Positions 31,201 to 38,601 of a DNA stretch of 39,518 nt are shown here, one piece after another. The DNA is from DASQUP01 sp035641235. Its GTDB lineage: Bacteria; Actinomycetota; CADDZG01; WHSQ01. Position 1 is the first letter of the stretch; each line of letters opens with the position of its first letter. A model generated the notes under the pieces. The model made no database searches. It saw only the letters and a list, made by a program, of their open reading frames with translations, and had not been told where the DNA came from. The stretch spans positions 1 through 39,518 of the forward strand of contig DASQUP010000045.1 in assembly GCA_035641235.1 (NCBI GenBank), in the 5' to 3' direction. The position numbers and the translations under genes were made by a program.

Positions 31201-32213
31201 TGTCGGACCGCACCAGTCTCAATAACAGCAAGGTGCTCGCATCGGCGGCGATCAAGGCCGTGGGCCTCCAGAAGGTCTACGGAGAAGTCGAGGCCGTCGC
31301 GGGGGTAACGTTCGAAATCGCAGAAGGCGAGATCTTTGCCTACCTCGGCCGCAACGGGTCCGGTAAAACCACGACCGTGCGAATACTCACCACGCTGACG
31401 CGGCCGACGGCCGGTTCGGCGACCGTGGCCGGAGTGGACATCTCGAGGCCGCTCGAACTCCGACGCCAGATTGGCGTGACACTCCAGGAAGCCGCCCTCG
31501 ATCCGACAATGACCGCATTCGAACACGTACGCCTCGTCGCGGGGCTTTGGGGCATGGACCGCCGAGAGGCACGGCGCCGAGCGGACACCGCTCTGGAGGC
31601 CTTCGGACTTGCGGAACACGGGGATCGCAAGATTGCCTCGTTCTCCGGCGGTATGCAGCGCCGCCTCGACATCTGCACCTCACTCCTGAGCCAACCGAAA
31701 GTGCTGTTTCTCGACGAGCCGACTACCGGACTCGATCCTCAGAGTCGTCGTGCGCTGTGGTCGGAGTTGCGGCGCCTCCGCGACGGTGGAGTGACGATAT
31801 TCCTTACGACGCAGTACCTGGAGGAGGCCGACGAGCTCGCAGATCACATCGCCATCGTGGACCAGGGTTCAATCATCGCAGAGGGAACGTCTGCAGCCCT
31901 AAAGGCTCGTCACGGTCGGACCATCATCACAGTCGAGCATTCGGGGAACCTCGATGAGCTTCGCCATTCGCTCGACGGAAAAGGCCCCGACGCCGCCATC
32001 AGATCCACGGGGGTAAACCGGGCCGAGATCAGCATGGCCTCGGCCATCCAAGGGAGCGAACTTCTTGACATCCTTGGTCGTCTGAGGCTCGGCGGACCGC
32101 AGATCACACACCTAGGAGTCCGCGAGTCGAGCCTGGAGGACGTCTTCCTGGATCTCACGGGATCGTCGATCGTAATCAGCGCCGACGGCATCAGGGACGG
32201 AGCTGCGGCATGA
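31200..32213 (+). CDS. ABC exporter ATPase, DrrA-like
   Basis: This 337-residue ATPase has Walker A GRNGSGKTT near residue 49, a Q-loop in VTLQEAALDPTMT, signature FSGGMQRRLDICTSLLSQP, Walker B VLFLDEPTTGLDPQSR and switch TTQYLEEADELADHIAIVDQG. The roughly 100-residue C-terminal extension (LRLGGPQITHLGVRESSLEDVFLDLTG) is typical of daunorubicin-resistance-type DrrA ATPases. It pairs with two ABC-2 permeases downstream, overlapping the first by 4 bp. Confidence 0.93.
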   Translation: MSDRTSLNNSKVLASAAIKAVGLQKVYGEVEAVAGVTFEIAEGEIFAYLGRNGSGKTTTVRILTTLTRPTAGSATVAGVDISRPLELRRQIGVTLQEAALDPTMTAFEHVRLVAGLWGMDRREARRRADTALEAFGLAEHGDRKIASFSGGMQRRLDICTSLLSQPKVLFLDEPTTGLDPQSRRALWSELRRLRDGGVTIFLTTQYLEEADELADHIAIVDQGSIIAEGTSAALKARHGRTIITVEHSGNLDELRHSLDGKGPDAAIRSTGVNRAEISMASAIQGSELLDILGRLRLGGPQITHLGVRESSLEDVFLDLTGSSIVISADGIRDGAAA

Positions 32214-32986
32214 CCGCCTTCGCCGCACAGACCGCACTGGTATTCGGCAGACAAGCTCGAGCTGCTGCACGCGATCCCGGACCTTTTTTCGTGCTCCCGA
32301 TGCTCCCGGCACTCCTGATGACAGTTGTGTTCACCGCGCTCTTCGACCGCATCGCGGAGGTGGCGGGATTAGCCTCGACAAACTACGACGAATATCTAGC
32401 TCCGGGCGTGGTGGTGTTGGTGGCACTTCTCGGGGCGGGTGCGACATCATCCAGTTTGGCGGCGGACGTCCGGAGCGGCTATCTCGAACGTCTCCGATTG
32501 CTTCCCATAAACGTGGGATCAATCCTGGTCGGACGCACACTCTTCGAGGGAGCCCGACTGCTTCCTGGAGTCGCCATCGTGGTGGCGGTCGGGTTTGCGT
32601 TTGGGGCCCATGCGGAAAACGGGCTCGCAGGCATCGCGGTTGTGGTGGTTCTTGTAGCGCTGCTTGGGATCGCTTACAGCGCACTCTTCTATATCGTGGC
32701 GATTCTCAGCCAGGATCCCCAGACCCCATTTACACTTCAGCCGGTAGGACTGCCACTTGCGTTCCTCTCCAGCGCCCTTGTTCCGCTTGCAGTTATGCCG
32801 GCCTGGAGCGAAGCAATCGCCCGCCTCAACCCGGTGACGATTGTCGTAGACGGAGCGAGAGAGGCCATGCTCGGAGAGCTTCTGTCGGAGGAGCTCCTTG
32901 CCGCCGGCACAGTTCTCGTCGCGTGGATAATCGTGGGCCATTTTTTCGCATGGGCCACGCTCACCCTTCATTTGAATCGGAGCTAG
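32210..32986 (+). CDS. ABC-2 type permease, DrrB-like (first of two)
   Basis: This 258-residue permease has about six hydrophobic segments. The ABC-2 feature AADVRSGYLERLRLLPINVGSILVGRTLFEGARLLPGVAIVV is the amphipathic loop contacting the ATPase, followed by LQPVGLPLAFLSSALVPLAVMPAWSEAIARLNPVTIVVDGAREAM. The ATG overlaps the ATPase stop (ATGA). It and the next gene are homologous and may form a heterodimeric channel. Confidence 0.9.
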   Translation: MTAFAAQTALVFGRQARAAARDPGPFFVLPMLPALLMTVVFTALFDRIAEVAGLASTNYDEYLAPGVVVLVALLGAGATSSSLAADVRSGYLERLRLLPINVGSILVGRTLFEGARLLPGVAIVVAVGFAFGAHAENGLAGIAVVVVLVALLGIAYSALFYIVAILSQDPQTPFTLQPVGLPLAFLSSALVPLAVMPAWSEAIARLNPVTIVVDGAREAMLGELLSEELLAAGTVLVAWIIVGHFFAWATLTLHLNRS

Positions 32987-32988
32987 AG

Positions 32989-33771
32989 ATGCACGACTTC
33001 GGCAAGTTCTTGAGGGATAGCCGGCTCATCTTCCGCCGGACTGCCCAGGAAGCGATTCGCAACGCCGGCCTCGCCTTCGTGGCCCCCACGCTGCTGGCGC
33101 TGTTTGTCCTGGTCCTGTTCCAGGGTGTTTTCGGGAGGATCGGGGAAGTTCCAGAATGGCCGACCGACAATTTCATCAACTGGGTCGCTAGCGGAGGGGT
33201 GCTCCTGTCAGTTTTCGTCGGCGCCGGATACACGGCGACCGGCCTCCTGCGAGACATCGATTCCGGTTTCATCGAAAGGCTTCGACTACTTCCCATCCAC
33301 CCGGCGTCGGTGTTTGCCGGGAAGCTCGCCTTCGAGGCGGTGCGCGCAGCGATCCCGGCGAGCGTGGTACTGACGGTCGCCACGCTCTTCGGGGCGGACA
33401 TGCCCGGACCGGTAGCGTTCGTTGCCATTGTCCTCACGGCGTGTTTACTAGCAGTGGCATGGAACGGAATCTTCTACGTGTCGGCCCTAAAGACTCGTAA
33501 TCACTCAGCTGTTCTCGGTTTGCAACCACTGTTCATGCCTGTGATCATGTTCTCGACCTTCTGGGTACCAGCCGCGCTAATGCCCGGTTGGTTTCGCACA
33601 GTTGCTGAGTGGAACCCGTTCACACCGATTCTCGACGCGAGCCGGTCGATCGCCTTCGGAAACGTCAACTGGGGAGACGTCTATGTAGGGGCTATCGTGA
33701 TAATCGTTCTTGCCGTCCTCACGTACCGGCCCGCCACTCGAATGTATGGCCGAGCCACCGCAGCCGACTGA
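32989..33771 (+). CDS. ABC-2 type permease, DrrB-like (second of two)
   Basis: This 260-residue permease is similar in layout to the previous gene: DIDSGFIERLRLLPIHPASVFAGKLAFEAVRAAIPASVVLTVATLFG, then LQPLFMPVIMFSTFWVPAALMPGWFRTVAEWNPFTPILDASRSI. The ATG at 32989 follows the previous stop by two bases. It completes a three-component exporter whose cargo is unknown; lipids, antibiotics or pigments are typical for the family. Confidence 0.9.
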   Translation: MHDFGKFLRDSRLIFRRTAQEAIRNAGLAFVAPTLLALFVLVLFQGVFGRIGEVPEWPTDNFINWVASGGVLLSVFVGAGYTATGLLRDIDSGFIERLRLLPIHPASVFAGKLAFEAVRAAIPASVVLTVATLFGADMPGPVAFVAIVLTACLLAVAWNGIFYVSALKTRNHSAVLGLQPLFMPVIMFSTFWVPAALMPGWFRTVAEWNPFTPILDASRSIAFGNVNWGDVYVGAIVIIVLAVLTYRPATRMYGRATAAD

Positions 33772-33785
33772 CTTACTCTGAGCGC

Positions 33786-34850
33786 ATGCCGGCAAGAAAC
33801 CGAGGATCAGAACCACACGAGGGCCGTGAACTTATTAATGCCGCGCGGCTCGGAGAGCGGGATGCGTTCGAGCAGTTGGTGGCGCCCTTCCGCAGGGAGC
33901 TCCACATCCACTGCTATCGGTTGACCGGTTCCTTGAGCGATGCGGACGACATGCTTCAGGACACCCTGCTCAAGGCCTGGCGCCGCCTAGACACCTTCGA
34001 GCCGCGTTCAACGTTTCGCGCCTGGCTCTACAAGATTGCCACCAACACGTGCCTCAACGAACTTGCTTCGAGAAGGCGCCCCCGGTTCCTTGCCCGAGAG
34101 CAGTGGTCGGGAGGGCCGCCGGTGCTTGCAGACGTCCCCTATCTCGAGCCGTATCCAGACCGGCTACTGGATGAGATCGACGACCCGGCCGAGCGCCTAG
34201 TCCGCAAGGAGAACATAGCCATCGCCTTCATTGCAGCCATTCAGCTCCTCCCGCCGCGGCAGAGGGCGGTCCTCATACTGCGAGACGTCCTCGACTGGAG
34301 CGCCAAGGAAGTGGCCGACGGATTGGAGGCTTCCGTCGCAAGTGTCAACAGTGCACTGCAGAGAGCACGGTCAACTTTGCGAAACCGAGCAACGGATGAC
34401 CCTTCGGGGGGCGGGGCGGTGGTACCGGCCGACCACGCGGAGCGGAAACTTCTCAACCGTTTCATCGAGGCATGGGATCGAGCCGATTTTGAGGGGCTCG
34501 CGGCCCTGCTCAAAGAGGACGCACTGCTCGCCATGCCGCCACGACCAGAGTGGTTCAGGGGTCGGGACGCCATCATCGATTTCCTGTCACGGGTTCCAGC
34601 AGACGGGCGCATCGACATCATCCGGCTGGTGGAAGTCCGGGCGAACCGCCAACCTGCAACTGCCGCCTACATCGCCGACCCGGAAGGCGACGGCTACCAG
34701 TTCTACGGGATGATGGTTTTCTCTATCGAGAGCGACTCGATCTCAGTGATCACAGGTTTCCCCAACGCGCACATCGGCGAGCCGTTTGGGCTGCCCTCAT
34801 GGATACCGGCCGGGGCCCGCGATAAGGGAAGTTCGGTCGGTGGCGTATAG
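33786..34850 (+). CDS. ECF-type sigma factor with C-terminal SnoaL-like domain
   Basis: This 354-residue protein has sigma2 LVAPFRRELHIHCYRLTGSLSDADDMLQDTLLKAWRRLDTFEPRSTFRAWLYKIATNTCLNEL at about 25-90. Sigma4 is AIQLLPPRQRAVLILRDVLDWSAKEVADGLEASVASVNSALQRARSTL at 155-203. A SnoaL-type domain runs from about 225 (RFIEAWDRADFEGLAALLKEDALLAMPPRPEWFRGRDAIIDFL). Such fusions occur in SigJ- and SigG-like groups, where the extra domain tunes activity without an anti-sigma partner. The ATG at 33786 lies 14 bp after the permease stop. The TfoX-N gene overlaps its end by 11 bp. Confidence 0.92.
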   Translation: MPARNRGSEPHEGRELINAARLGERDAFEQLVAPFRRELHIHCYRLTGSLSDADDMLQDTLLKAWRRLDTFEPRSTFRAWLYKIATNTCLNELASRRRPRFLAREQWSGGPPVLADVPYLEPYPDRLLDEIDDPAERLVRKENIAIAFIAAIQLLPPRQRAVLILRDVLDWSAKEVADGLEASVASVNSALQRARSTLRNRATDDPSGGGAVVPADHAERKLLNRFIEAWDRADFEGLAALLKEDALLAMPPRPEWFRGRDAIIDFLSRVPADGRIDIIRLVEVRANRQPATAAYIADPEGDGYQFYGMMVFSIESDSISVITGFPNAHIGEPFGLPSWIPAGARDKGSSVGGV

Positions 34851-35169
34851 CGAAGAGATTGCCGCAAGCGTGAGGGAGATACTTTCCGAACATGCCGGCT
34901 TTGACGAGCGCAAGATGTTCGGAGGCGTGGCCTTCATGGTCAAGGGCCACATGTGCTGCGGAGTTCTCAACGACGACATCGTCCTCCGCCTGGGACCAGA
35001 GCGCGCTCTTCAGGCGCTCAAGGACCCCAACGTGCGACCCATGGACTTTACCGGTCGACCGATGAAGGGCTTCGTGTTCGTTGGGCGCGCCGGTATCGAG
35101 AAAGAGCCGGCGCTCCGCCGCCGCATCCGATCCGCTCTCGATTTCGTGGAGTCCCTGCCGCCCAAGTGA
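34840..35169 (+). CDS. TfoX N-terminal domain protein
   Basis: This 109-residue protein reads AYSEEIAASVREILSEHAGFDERKMFGGVAFMVKGHMCCGVLNDDIVLRLGP and FTGRPMKGFVFVGRAGI, the TfoX_N (PF04993) pattern. Stand-alone TfoX_N proteins are common next to sigma factors and have no clear role; competence control applies only to full Sxy/TfoX. GTG 34840 follows AAGGGAAG and overlaps the sigma gene, so the two are coupled. Confidence 0.9.
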   Translation: MAYSEEIAASVREILSEHAGFDERKMFGGVAFMVKGHMCCGVLNDDIVLRLGPERALQALKDPNVRPMDFTGRPMKGFVFVGRAGIEKEPALRRRIRSALDFVESLPPK

Positions 35170-35282
35170 TGGGCGCCGCAGGTCGATTTGGTTGCCTTTA
35201 GCAGGGCAGGAGCCCGGAAATAAACCAGTCCCTATGCCCTTCGGCGGATGACCCCATCTCAGGCCGTCCATACCGTGAGCCA

Positions 35283-36032
35283 ATGGAATCCCTCCTGGAG
35301 TTCTCGGGCCTTGCCGCGTACATCGGTGTCGGACTACTCGCCATGGCAGAGAGCGGCCTGTTCGTCGGCATCCTCGTCCCGGGAGAGACGGCGATGATCC
35401 TGGGGGGAGTCCTTGTTTCCCAGGGCCACGCGGAGCTCGGGTGGATGCTGGTTGCCGCCAGTGCGGGCGCAATCACCGGTGACTCAATAAGTTACGAACT
35501 CGGGCGTCGCTTCGGCCCGCGGCTCACAACTACCCGGCTCGGCCGGCGCATTGGAGCGGAGAACTGGGAGCGAGCGCGCCGATACACCAGAGCACGCGGT
35601 GGACGCGCCGTGTTTTTTGGTCGCTTTGTTGGGGTCCTCCGCGCTCTTGTACCTGCAGTCGCTGGGTGGGCGGGAATGAGATACCGATCGTTTCTCAGTT
35701 TCAATGTTGCAGGCGGGATCGTCTGGGCCACCGGCACGTTGCTCCTTGGCGTCGTCGCCGGTCGCAGCTGGCATGTGGTCGAGCGGTGGGTCGGGCGCAC
35801 GAGCGTGATTGCCGCCGCGGTTGTGTTGCTCGCCGTCATCGCCTTAGTCGCCAGGTGGACCAGGAGTCAACACCGCAAGAGTCGAGAGCCGCCGAAAGCG
35901 GCCGACGCGCCGAACCGAACAGCAACCCAATGTAGCAACAGCAGCAACAACAAGATACTGGCGCGACGCGCCATTTCGCCGCACTGTTTTGAGTCAATAT
36001 CTCGGCTACCCCTGCACCTGCCGCCGCCGTAA
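35283..36032 (+). CDS. DedA-family (SNARE-associated) membrane protein
   Basis: This 249-residue protein has the DedA core: YIGVGLLAMAESGLFVGILVPGETAMILGGVLVS, GAITGDSISYELGRRFG, FFGRFVGVLRALVPAVAGWAGMRYRSFLSFNVAGGIVWATGTLLLGVVAG, and a last helix VIAAAVVLLAVIALVAR. Conserved Glu in SGLFVGILVPGE and Arg in GRFVGVLRAL are present. DedA proteins recycle lipid carriers or flip phospholipids. The C-terminal 50 residues (rich in Ser and Asn, then Pro) are unlike the family and may be an extended tail. Confidence 0.9.
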   Translation: MESLLEFSGLAAYIGVGLLAMAESGLFVGILVPGETAMILGGVLVSQGHAELGWMLVAASAGAITGDSISYELGRRFGPRLTTTRLGRRIGAENWERARRYTRARGGRAVFFGRFVGVLRALVPAVAGWAGMRYRSFLSFNVAGGIVWATGTLLLGVVAGRSWHVVERWVGRTSVIAAAVVLLAVIALVARWTRSQHRKSREPPKAADAPNRTATQCSNSSNNKILARRAISPHCFESISRLPLHLPPP

Positions 36033-36057
36033 CGGTTTCCGGACGGTCGTCTCCCAG

Positions 36058-36073
36058 AGTGACGTCAGTCACA
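36058..36073. promoter_or_regulatory. CRP/GlxR-like box upstream of the cupredoxin lipoprotein gene
   Basis: AGTGACGTCAGTCACA matches the CRP-type pattern GTGA-N6-TCAC exactly with flanking A on both sides. It ends 18 bp before the ATG at 36092, close enough to overlap the promoter or leader. A Crp/Fnr gene and a nucleotide cyclase lie within 3.3 kb. Confidence 0.55.
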
Positions 36074-36091
36074 ACCGAGGAAGGAGACGAC

Positions 36092-36889
36092 ATGCTGATT
36101 CGAACGACCAAGTTGCTGGCTGCGACCGCTCTGGTTGCAGTAGTGCTCGCCGCCTGCGGCTCTGATGGGGGCGACGCCGGCAACAAGGCCGCCGACGACA
36201 AACCAAGCGCAGACGGTACCGCCCAGCCCGCTGCAGTCGACGTTGACGTAGAGGCCTTCTGCGACGCCGCCGTTGCGGGAGAGACCGCTGTCATCGCTGC
36301 TTCGGAGGGCATGCCCGGTGAGGACCCGGCTCCTCTTCTGGATGCAGTCGAGACGGAGGCCCCGGAGACCATCGCGGGCGAAGTTGGAGTCATCGTCTCC
36401 GCAGCACGCGCCGCTCTGGAAGAGCAAGACACGAGCGGGATCGAGTCCGACGAATTCAACACCAGTGACGGGGCTCTGGATGCGTACCTCGCCGACAACT
36501 GCGAAACACAGAAGGCCACCGTCACCGCCGTGGACTACGGATTCGAGAACCTGCCCGAGTCGCTTGCCGCTGGACGTGTAACGTTCGAATTCTCCAACGG
36601 AGGCGCGGAACTCCACGAGATGCTTCTAATGCGAATCCTGGAGGAAGGTCTCTCCGTTGATGATCTGCTTCAGATGCCCGAGAAGAAGGCCATGAAAAAA
36701 GTGGAGTTCGTTCGAGCTCTGTTTGCTCCTCCTGGGGAGTCGGATGTCGAGAGCCTGGACCTCGAAGCAGGTGAGTACGCGGTGCTCTGCTTCGTTCCCA
36801 TGGGCTCGACGAGCTTGGAAGCGGCCGAGTCCGCGGAGGGCCCGCCACACGCAATGGAGGGAATGACGGCGCAGTTCACCGTGCAATAG
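36092..36889 (+). CDS. Secreted lipoprotein with cupredoxin-like C-terminal domain
   Basis: This 265-residue protein has signal peptide and lipobox VVLAAC with Cys22, then an acidic Asp/Ala-rich linker. An alpha-helical, Ala/Glu-rich region runs to about residue 140. The C-terminal beta domain starts TVTAVDYGFENLPESLAAGRVTFEFSNGGAELHEMLLMRI. It ends DLEAGEYAVLCFVPMGS...PPHAMEGMTAQFTV. The His, Cys, His and Met arrangement resembles a type I copper site. AAGGAG lies 5 nt before ATG 36092. Membrane-anchored electron transfer or metal binding is possible but inferred. Confidence 0.78.
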   Translation: MLIRTTKLLAATALVAVVLAACGSDGGDAGNKAADDKPSADGTAQPAAVDVDVEAFCDAAVAGETAVIAASEGMPGEDPAPLLDAVETEAPETIAGEVGVIVSAARAALEEQDTSGIESDEFNTSDGALDAYLADNCETQKATVTAVDYGFENLPESLAAGRVTFEFSNGGAELHEMLLMRILEEGLSVDDLLQMPEKKAMKKVEFVRALFAPPGESDVESLDLEAGEYAVLCFVPMGSTSLEAAESAEGPPHAMEGMTAQFTVQ

Positions 36890-36910
36890 CCGAGTCACAG
36901 CCACACCAGG

Positions 36911-36936
36911 GGGCCGGTATCTAATGATGCCGGCCC
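36911..36936 (+). terminator. Hairpin after the lipoprotein gene
   Basis: GGGCCGGTATC (36911-36921) pairs with GATGCCGGCCC (36926-36936), 11 pairs with one T-G wobble and a TAAT loop, 21 bp past the stop. No long T-run follows. Confidence 0.65.
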
Positions 36937-36964
36937 TCACCGCGCGCTGATAAGAAATTTGGTC

Positions 36965-36993
36965 TTGCGCGCCTATCCCGTCGGGCGTATGGT
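36965..36993 (+). promoter_or_regulatory. Candidate sigma-70-type promoter
   Basis: TTGCGC (36965-36970) and TATGGT (36988-36993) are separated by exactly 17 bp. The expected start point, about base 37000, would give a leader containing the strong AAAGGAGGG site at 37011-37019 and the small ORF at 37027. Confidence 0.55.
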
Positions 36994-37026
36994 CTCAGTA
37001 TTCGGCTGCGAAAGGAGGGTCACAAG

Positions 37027-37092
37027 ATGAAGGTAACGGCCACTTGCATGTTTCTTATCGCGCTTGGGACCTCTCCGAGGATCGCGGCCTAG
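37027..37092 (+). CDS. 21-codon leader peptide or microprotein
   Basis: ATG-initiated ORF encoding MKVTATCMFLIALGTSPRIAA, stop TAG. AAAGGAGG is placed 8-9 nt upstream, an ideal ribosome site stronger than those of most genes in the window. It is followed 26 bp later by an intrinsic terminator. The last codons (GCGGCC, 37084-37089) are complementary to GGCCGC at 37117-37122, which overlaps the 5' arm of the terminator stem. Ribosome position on this ORF could therefore decide between an antiterminator and a terminator. No single amino acid dominates. It may control the cyclase gene at 37297 or be an independent small unit. Confidence 0.5.
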   Translation: MKVTATCMFLIALGTSPRIAA

Positions 37093-37117
37093 CCTTCTAC
37101 AACCCGTAGACGCGATG

Positions 37118-37144
37118 GCCGCCAACCGGCGGCTTTTTTCTTTT
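37118..37144 (+). terminator. Intrinsic terminator (possible attenuator)
   Basis: GCCGCC (37118-37123) pairs with GGCGGC (37128-37133) around an AACC loop, followed at once by six T, one C and four more T. This is the clearest Rho-independent terminator in the window. A competing stem can form between 37084-37089 and 37117-37122. An outer pairing ATCGCG (37081-37086) with CGCGAT (37111-37116) encloses a TCTAC-AACCC-GTAGA hairpin. Confidence 0.85.
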
Positions 37145-37296
37145 CTGGCCAGGCTTCTTAGCCAAGACCGGTTCCTCATTCTGAGAGATGGACCGAGTTC
37201 AGCCATGTCCGCAAACGTCGATCGAGGTGACTCAACCAGTTGCAAAACCTGTGCAGTACAGACCCCGCCCGTAGCGGGGAGAAAGGACGGTCCGAG

Positions 37297-37938
37297 ATGG
37301 ACCGTGAACAGCGGAAACTCTTTGAGACCAATCGCATGGACGATTCCTCGCGCGTCTTGGTCACGCTGCTATTCACGGACCTGGTCGGATCGACGGAGCT
37401 GGCCGTGGCACTCGGCGACCGACGCTGGAGCATCTTGTTAGAAAAACATCACGCCACGGTGCGCGAGTTCCTTGATCGCTTCTCTGGGCGAGAGATCGAT
37501 TGTGCCGGGGACGGATTCTTCGCCATTTTCGACACCGCGACGTCTGCCGTCCGATGTGGATTTTCCCTGACGCGATCGATGAAAATGCTTGGGCTCGAGG
37601 TGCGAGTTGGACTGCACACCGGAGAGTGCGAAAGGTTCGGCGAGAAGGTAAGCGGAGTGGCGGTGCACACAGCGGCTCGGCTGTCTCAAGTTGCGAAGCC
37701 TGGGGAAGTACTTGTTACGGGCACCGTGAGGGACGTAGTTGCAGGCTCGGGAATCACGTTCGAGGAGCGTGACACTCGTCCGCTGAAGGGTCTGCCCGGC
37801 GTCTGGCAGCTGTTCGCGGCGGTCGGATCGAGTCTCGACGATGCGCGACTTGTCACCGGAGTGCATCAGGAACCGGCGCTTAGCCATCCAGTTCGCCGGG
37901 AAGGGCATCTGACGGCGGTGCCAACAAAGATTTCTTGA
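37297..37938 (+). CDS. Class III adenylate/guanylate cyclase domain protein
   Basis: This 213-residue single cyclase homology domain has metal-binding Asp28 in LLFTDLVGSTE and Asp72 in DCAGDGFFAIFD, then VRVGLHTGECERFGEKVSGVAVHTAARLSQVAKPGEVLVTGTV. The transition-state Asn position is His124 (VAVHTAARL) while Arg128 is kept. His at this position is common among actinobacterial stand-alone domains, so activity is uncertain. ATG 37297 has AAAGGA about 10 nt upstream. No membrane or sensor domain is present. It lies downstream of the 37118 terminator and 1.4 kb from a Crp-type regulator, suggesting a local signalling pair. Confidence 0.87.
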   Translation: MDREQRKLFETNRMDDSSRVLVTLLFTDLVGSTELAVALGDRRWSILLEKHHATVREFLDRFSGREIDCAGDGFFAIFDTATSAVRCGFSLTRSMKMLGLEVRVGLHTGECERFGEKVSGVAVHTAARLSQVAKPGEVLVTGTVRDVVAGSGITFEERDTRPLKGLPGVWQLFAAVGSSLDDARLVTGVHQEPALSHPVRREGHLTAVPTKIS

Positions 37939-37954
37939 ACCTTCGGCAATCAAA

Positions 37955-37982
37955 GTGAGGGGCCAGTTATCTGGCCCCTCAC
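37955..37982. terminator. Perfect 12-bp terminator hairpin between convergent genes
   Basis: GTGAGGGGCCAG (37955-37966) pairs perfectly with CTGGCCCCTCAC (37971-37982) around TTAT, 17 bp past the cyclase stop and facing the minus-strand gene ending at 38073. It is suited to bidirectional termination. Confidence 0.8.
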
Positions 37983-38072
37983 AATTCGTCCGCCCTGCAT
38001 TTCGCTCCGCTATGCGCTTGTCTGTGGCGAACGACCTAATCGCATCACCCGGGTACGCCATCTCACGTGCAC

Positions 38073-38456
38073 TTAGGCACGCGCCGTAAACCTGCGCCTC
38101 GCGGCCACAAGCAGGATCGCGAAGCCGGTTCCGGCAGCCAGGACGATGAGAGGAGCGGCAATTGACAGCCCGCTCGACACTACTCCGCGCTCCTTATGAC
38201 TTGTCTTGACGATCGACCCCTCCGAGCCGCCGCCACCGCCCGAATCCGGAGGGACGCCAAGCGAGGCCGAGGCGAAGGCAAAGACAAGAAGGATCGAAAG
38301 CGCGACTGCTGCGAGGGCCCGCCTGGCCAGGAAACCTTCCGCACGGCTCGACCCCTCATGCCTCGAGACCGGTTGCGCCAGTCGGTACGAAGCCGCACGG
38401 GCGATCATGTCGTCCACGCGGGCACTTGCAATCTCCCCATTGAGGTTGTGATCCAT
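38073..38456 (-). CDS. Small membrane protein of unknown function
   Basis: This 127-residue protein has a hydrophilic N-terminus (45 residues) and two hydrophobic segments: ALAAVALSILLVFAFASASLG, and SGLSIAAPLIVLAAGTGFAILLVAA followed by a basic RRRFTARA end. A Gly/Ser-rich loop (PPDSGGGGGSEGS) lies between them. GGGAGG is just before the ATG. I do not recognise a family. It resembles small envelope proteins found next to regulators. The 145-bp gap after it toward Crp contains only a CCGCCG/CGGCGG inverted repeat. Confidence 0.65.
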   Translation of the reverse strand: MDHNLNGEIASARVDDMIARAASYRLAQPVSRHEGSSRAEGFLARRALAAVALSILLVFAFASASLGVPPDSGGGGGSEGSIVKTSHKERGVVSSGLSIAAPLIVLAAGTGFAILLVAARRRFTARA

Positions 38457-38601
38457 CCCGCCTCCCTACTTCCGAGACCGCCGGCCGATTCGGCGGCTGT
38501 TGGATTGATGTTCTGATCAAAGGAGGAACGAATCAGTTAGAGGGGTGACACTTAATTGACGGAAACCCGACAGCTAGAGCTGGAGGAATGCCGGAAACTC
38601 C

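Noticed and set aside
35940..35965. Short CAA/CAG-rich run near the end of the DedA gene as a possible repeat or CRISPR-like element.
   Set aside because: It is a brief low-complexity stretch inside the coding tail (Ser/Asn codons) without unit regularity or spacers.
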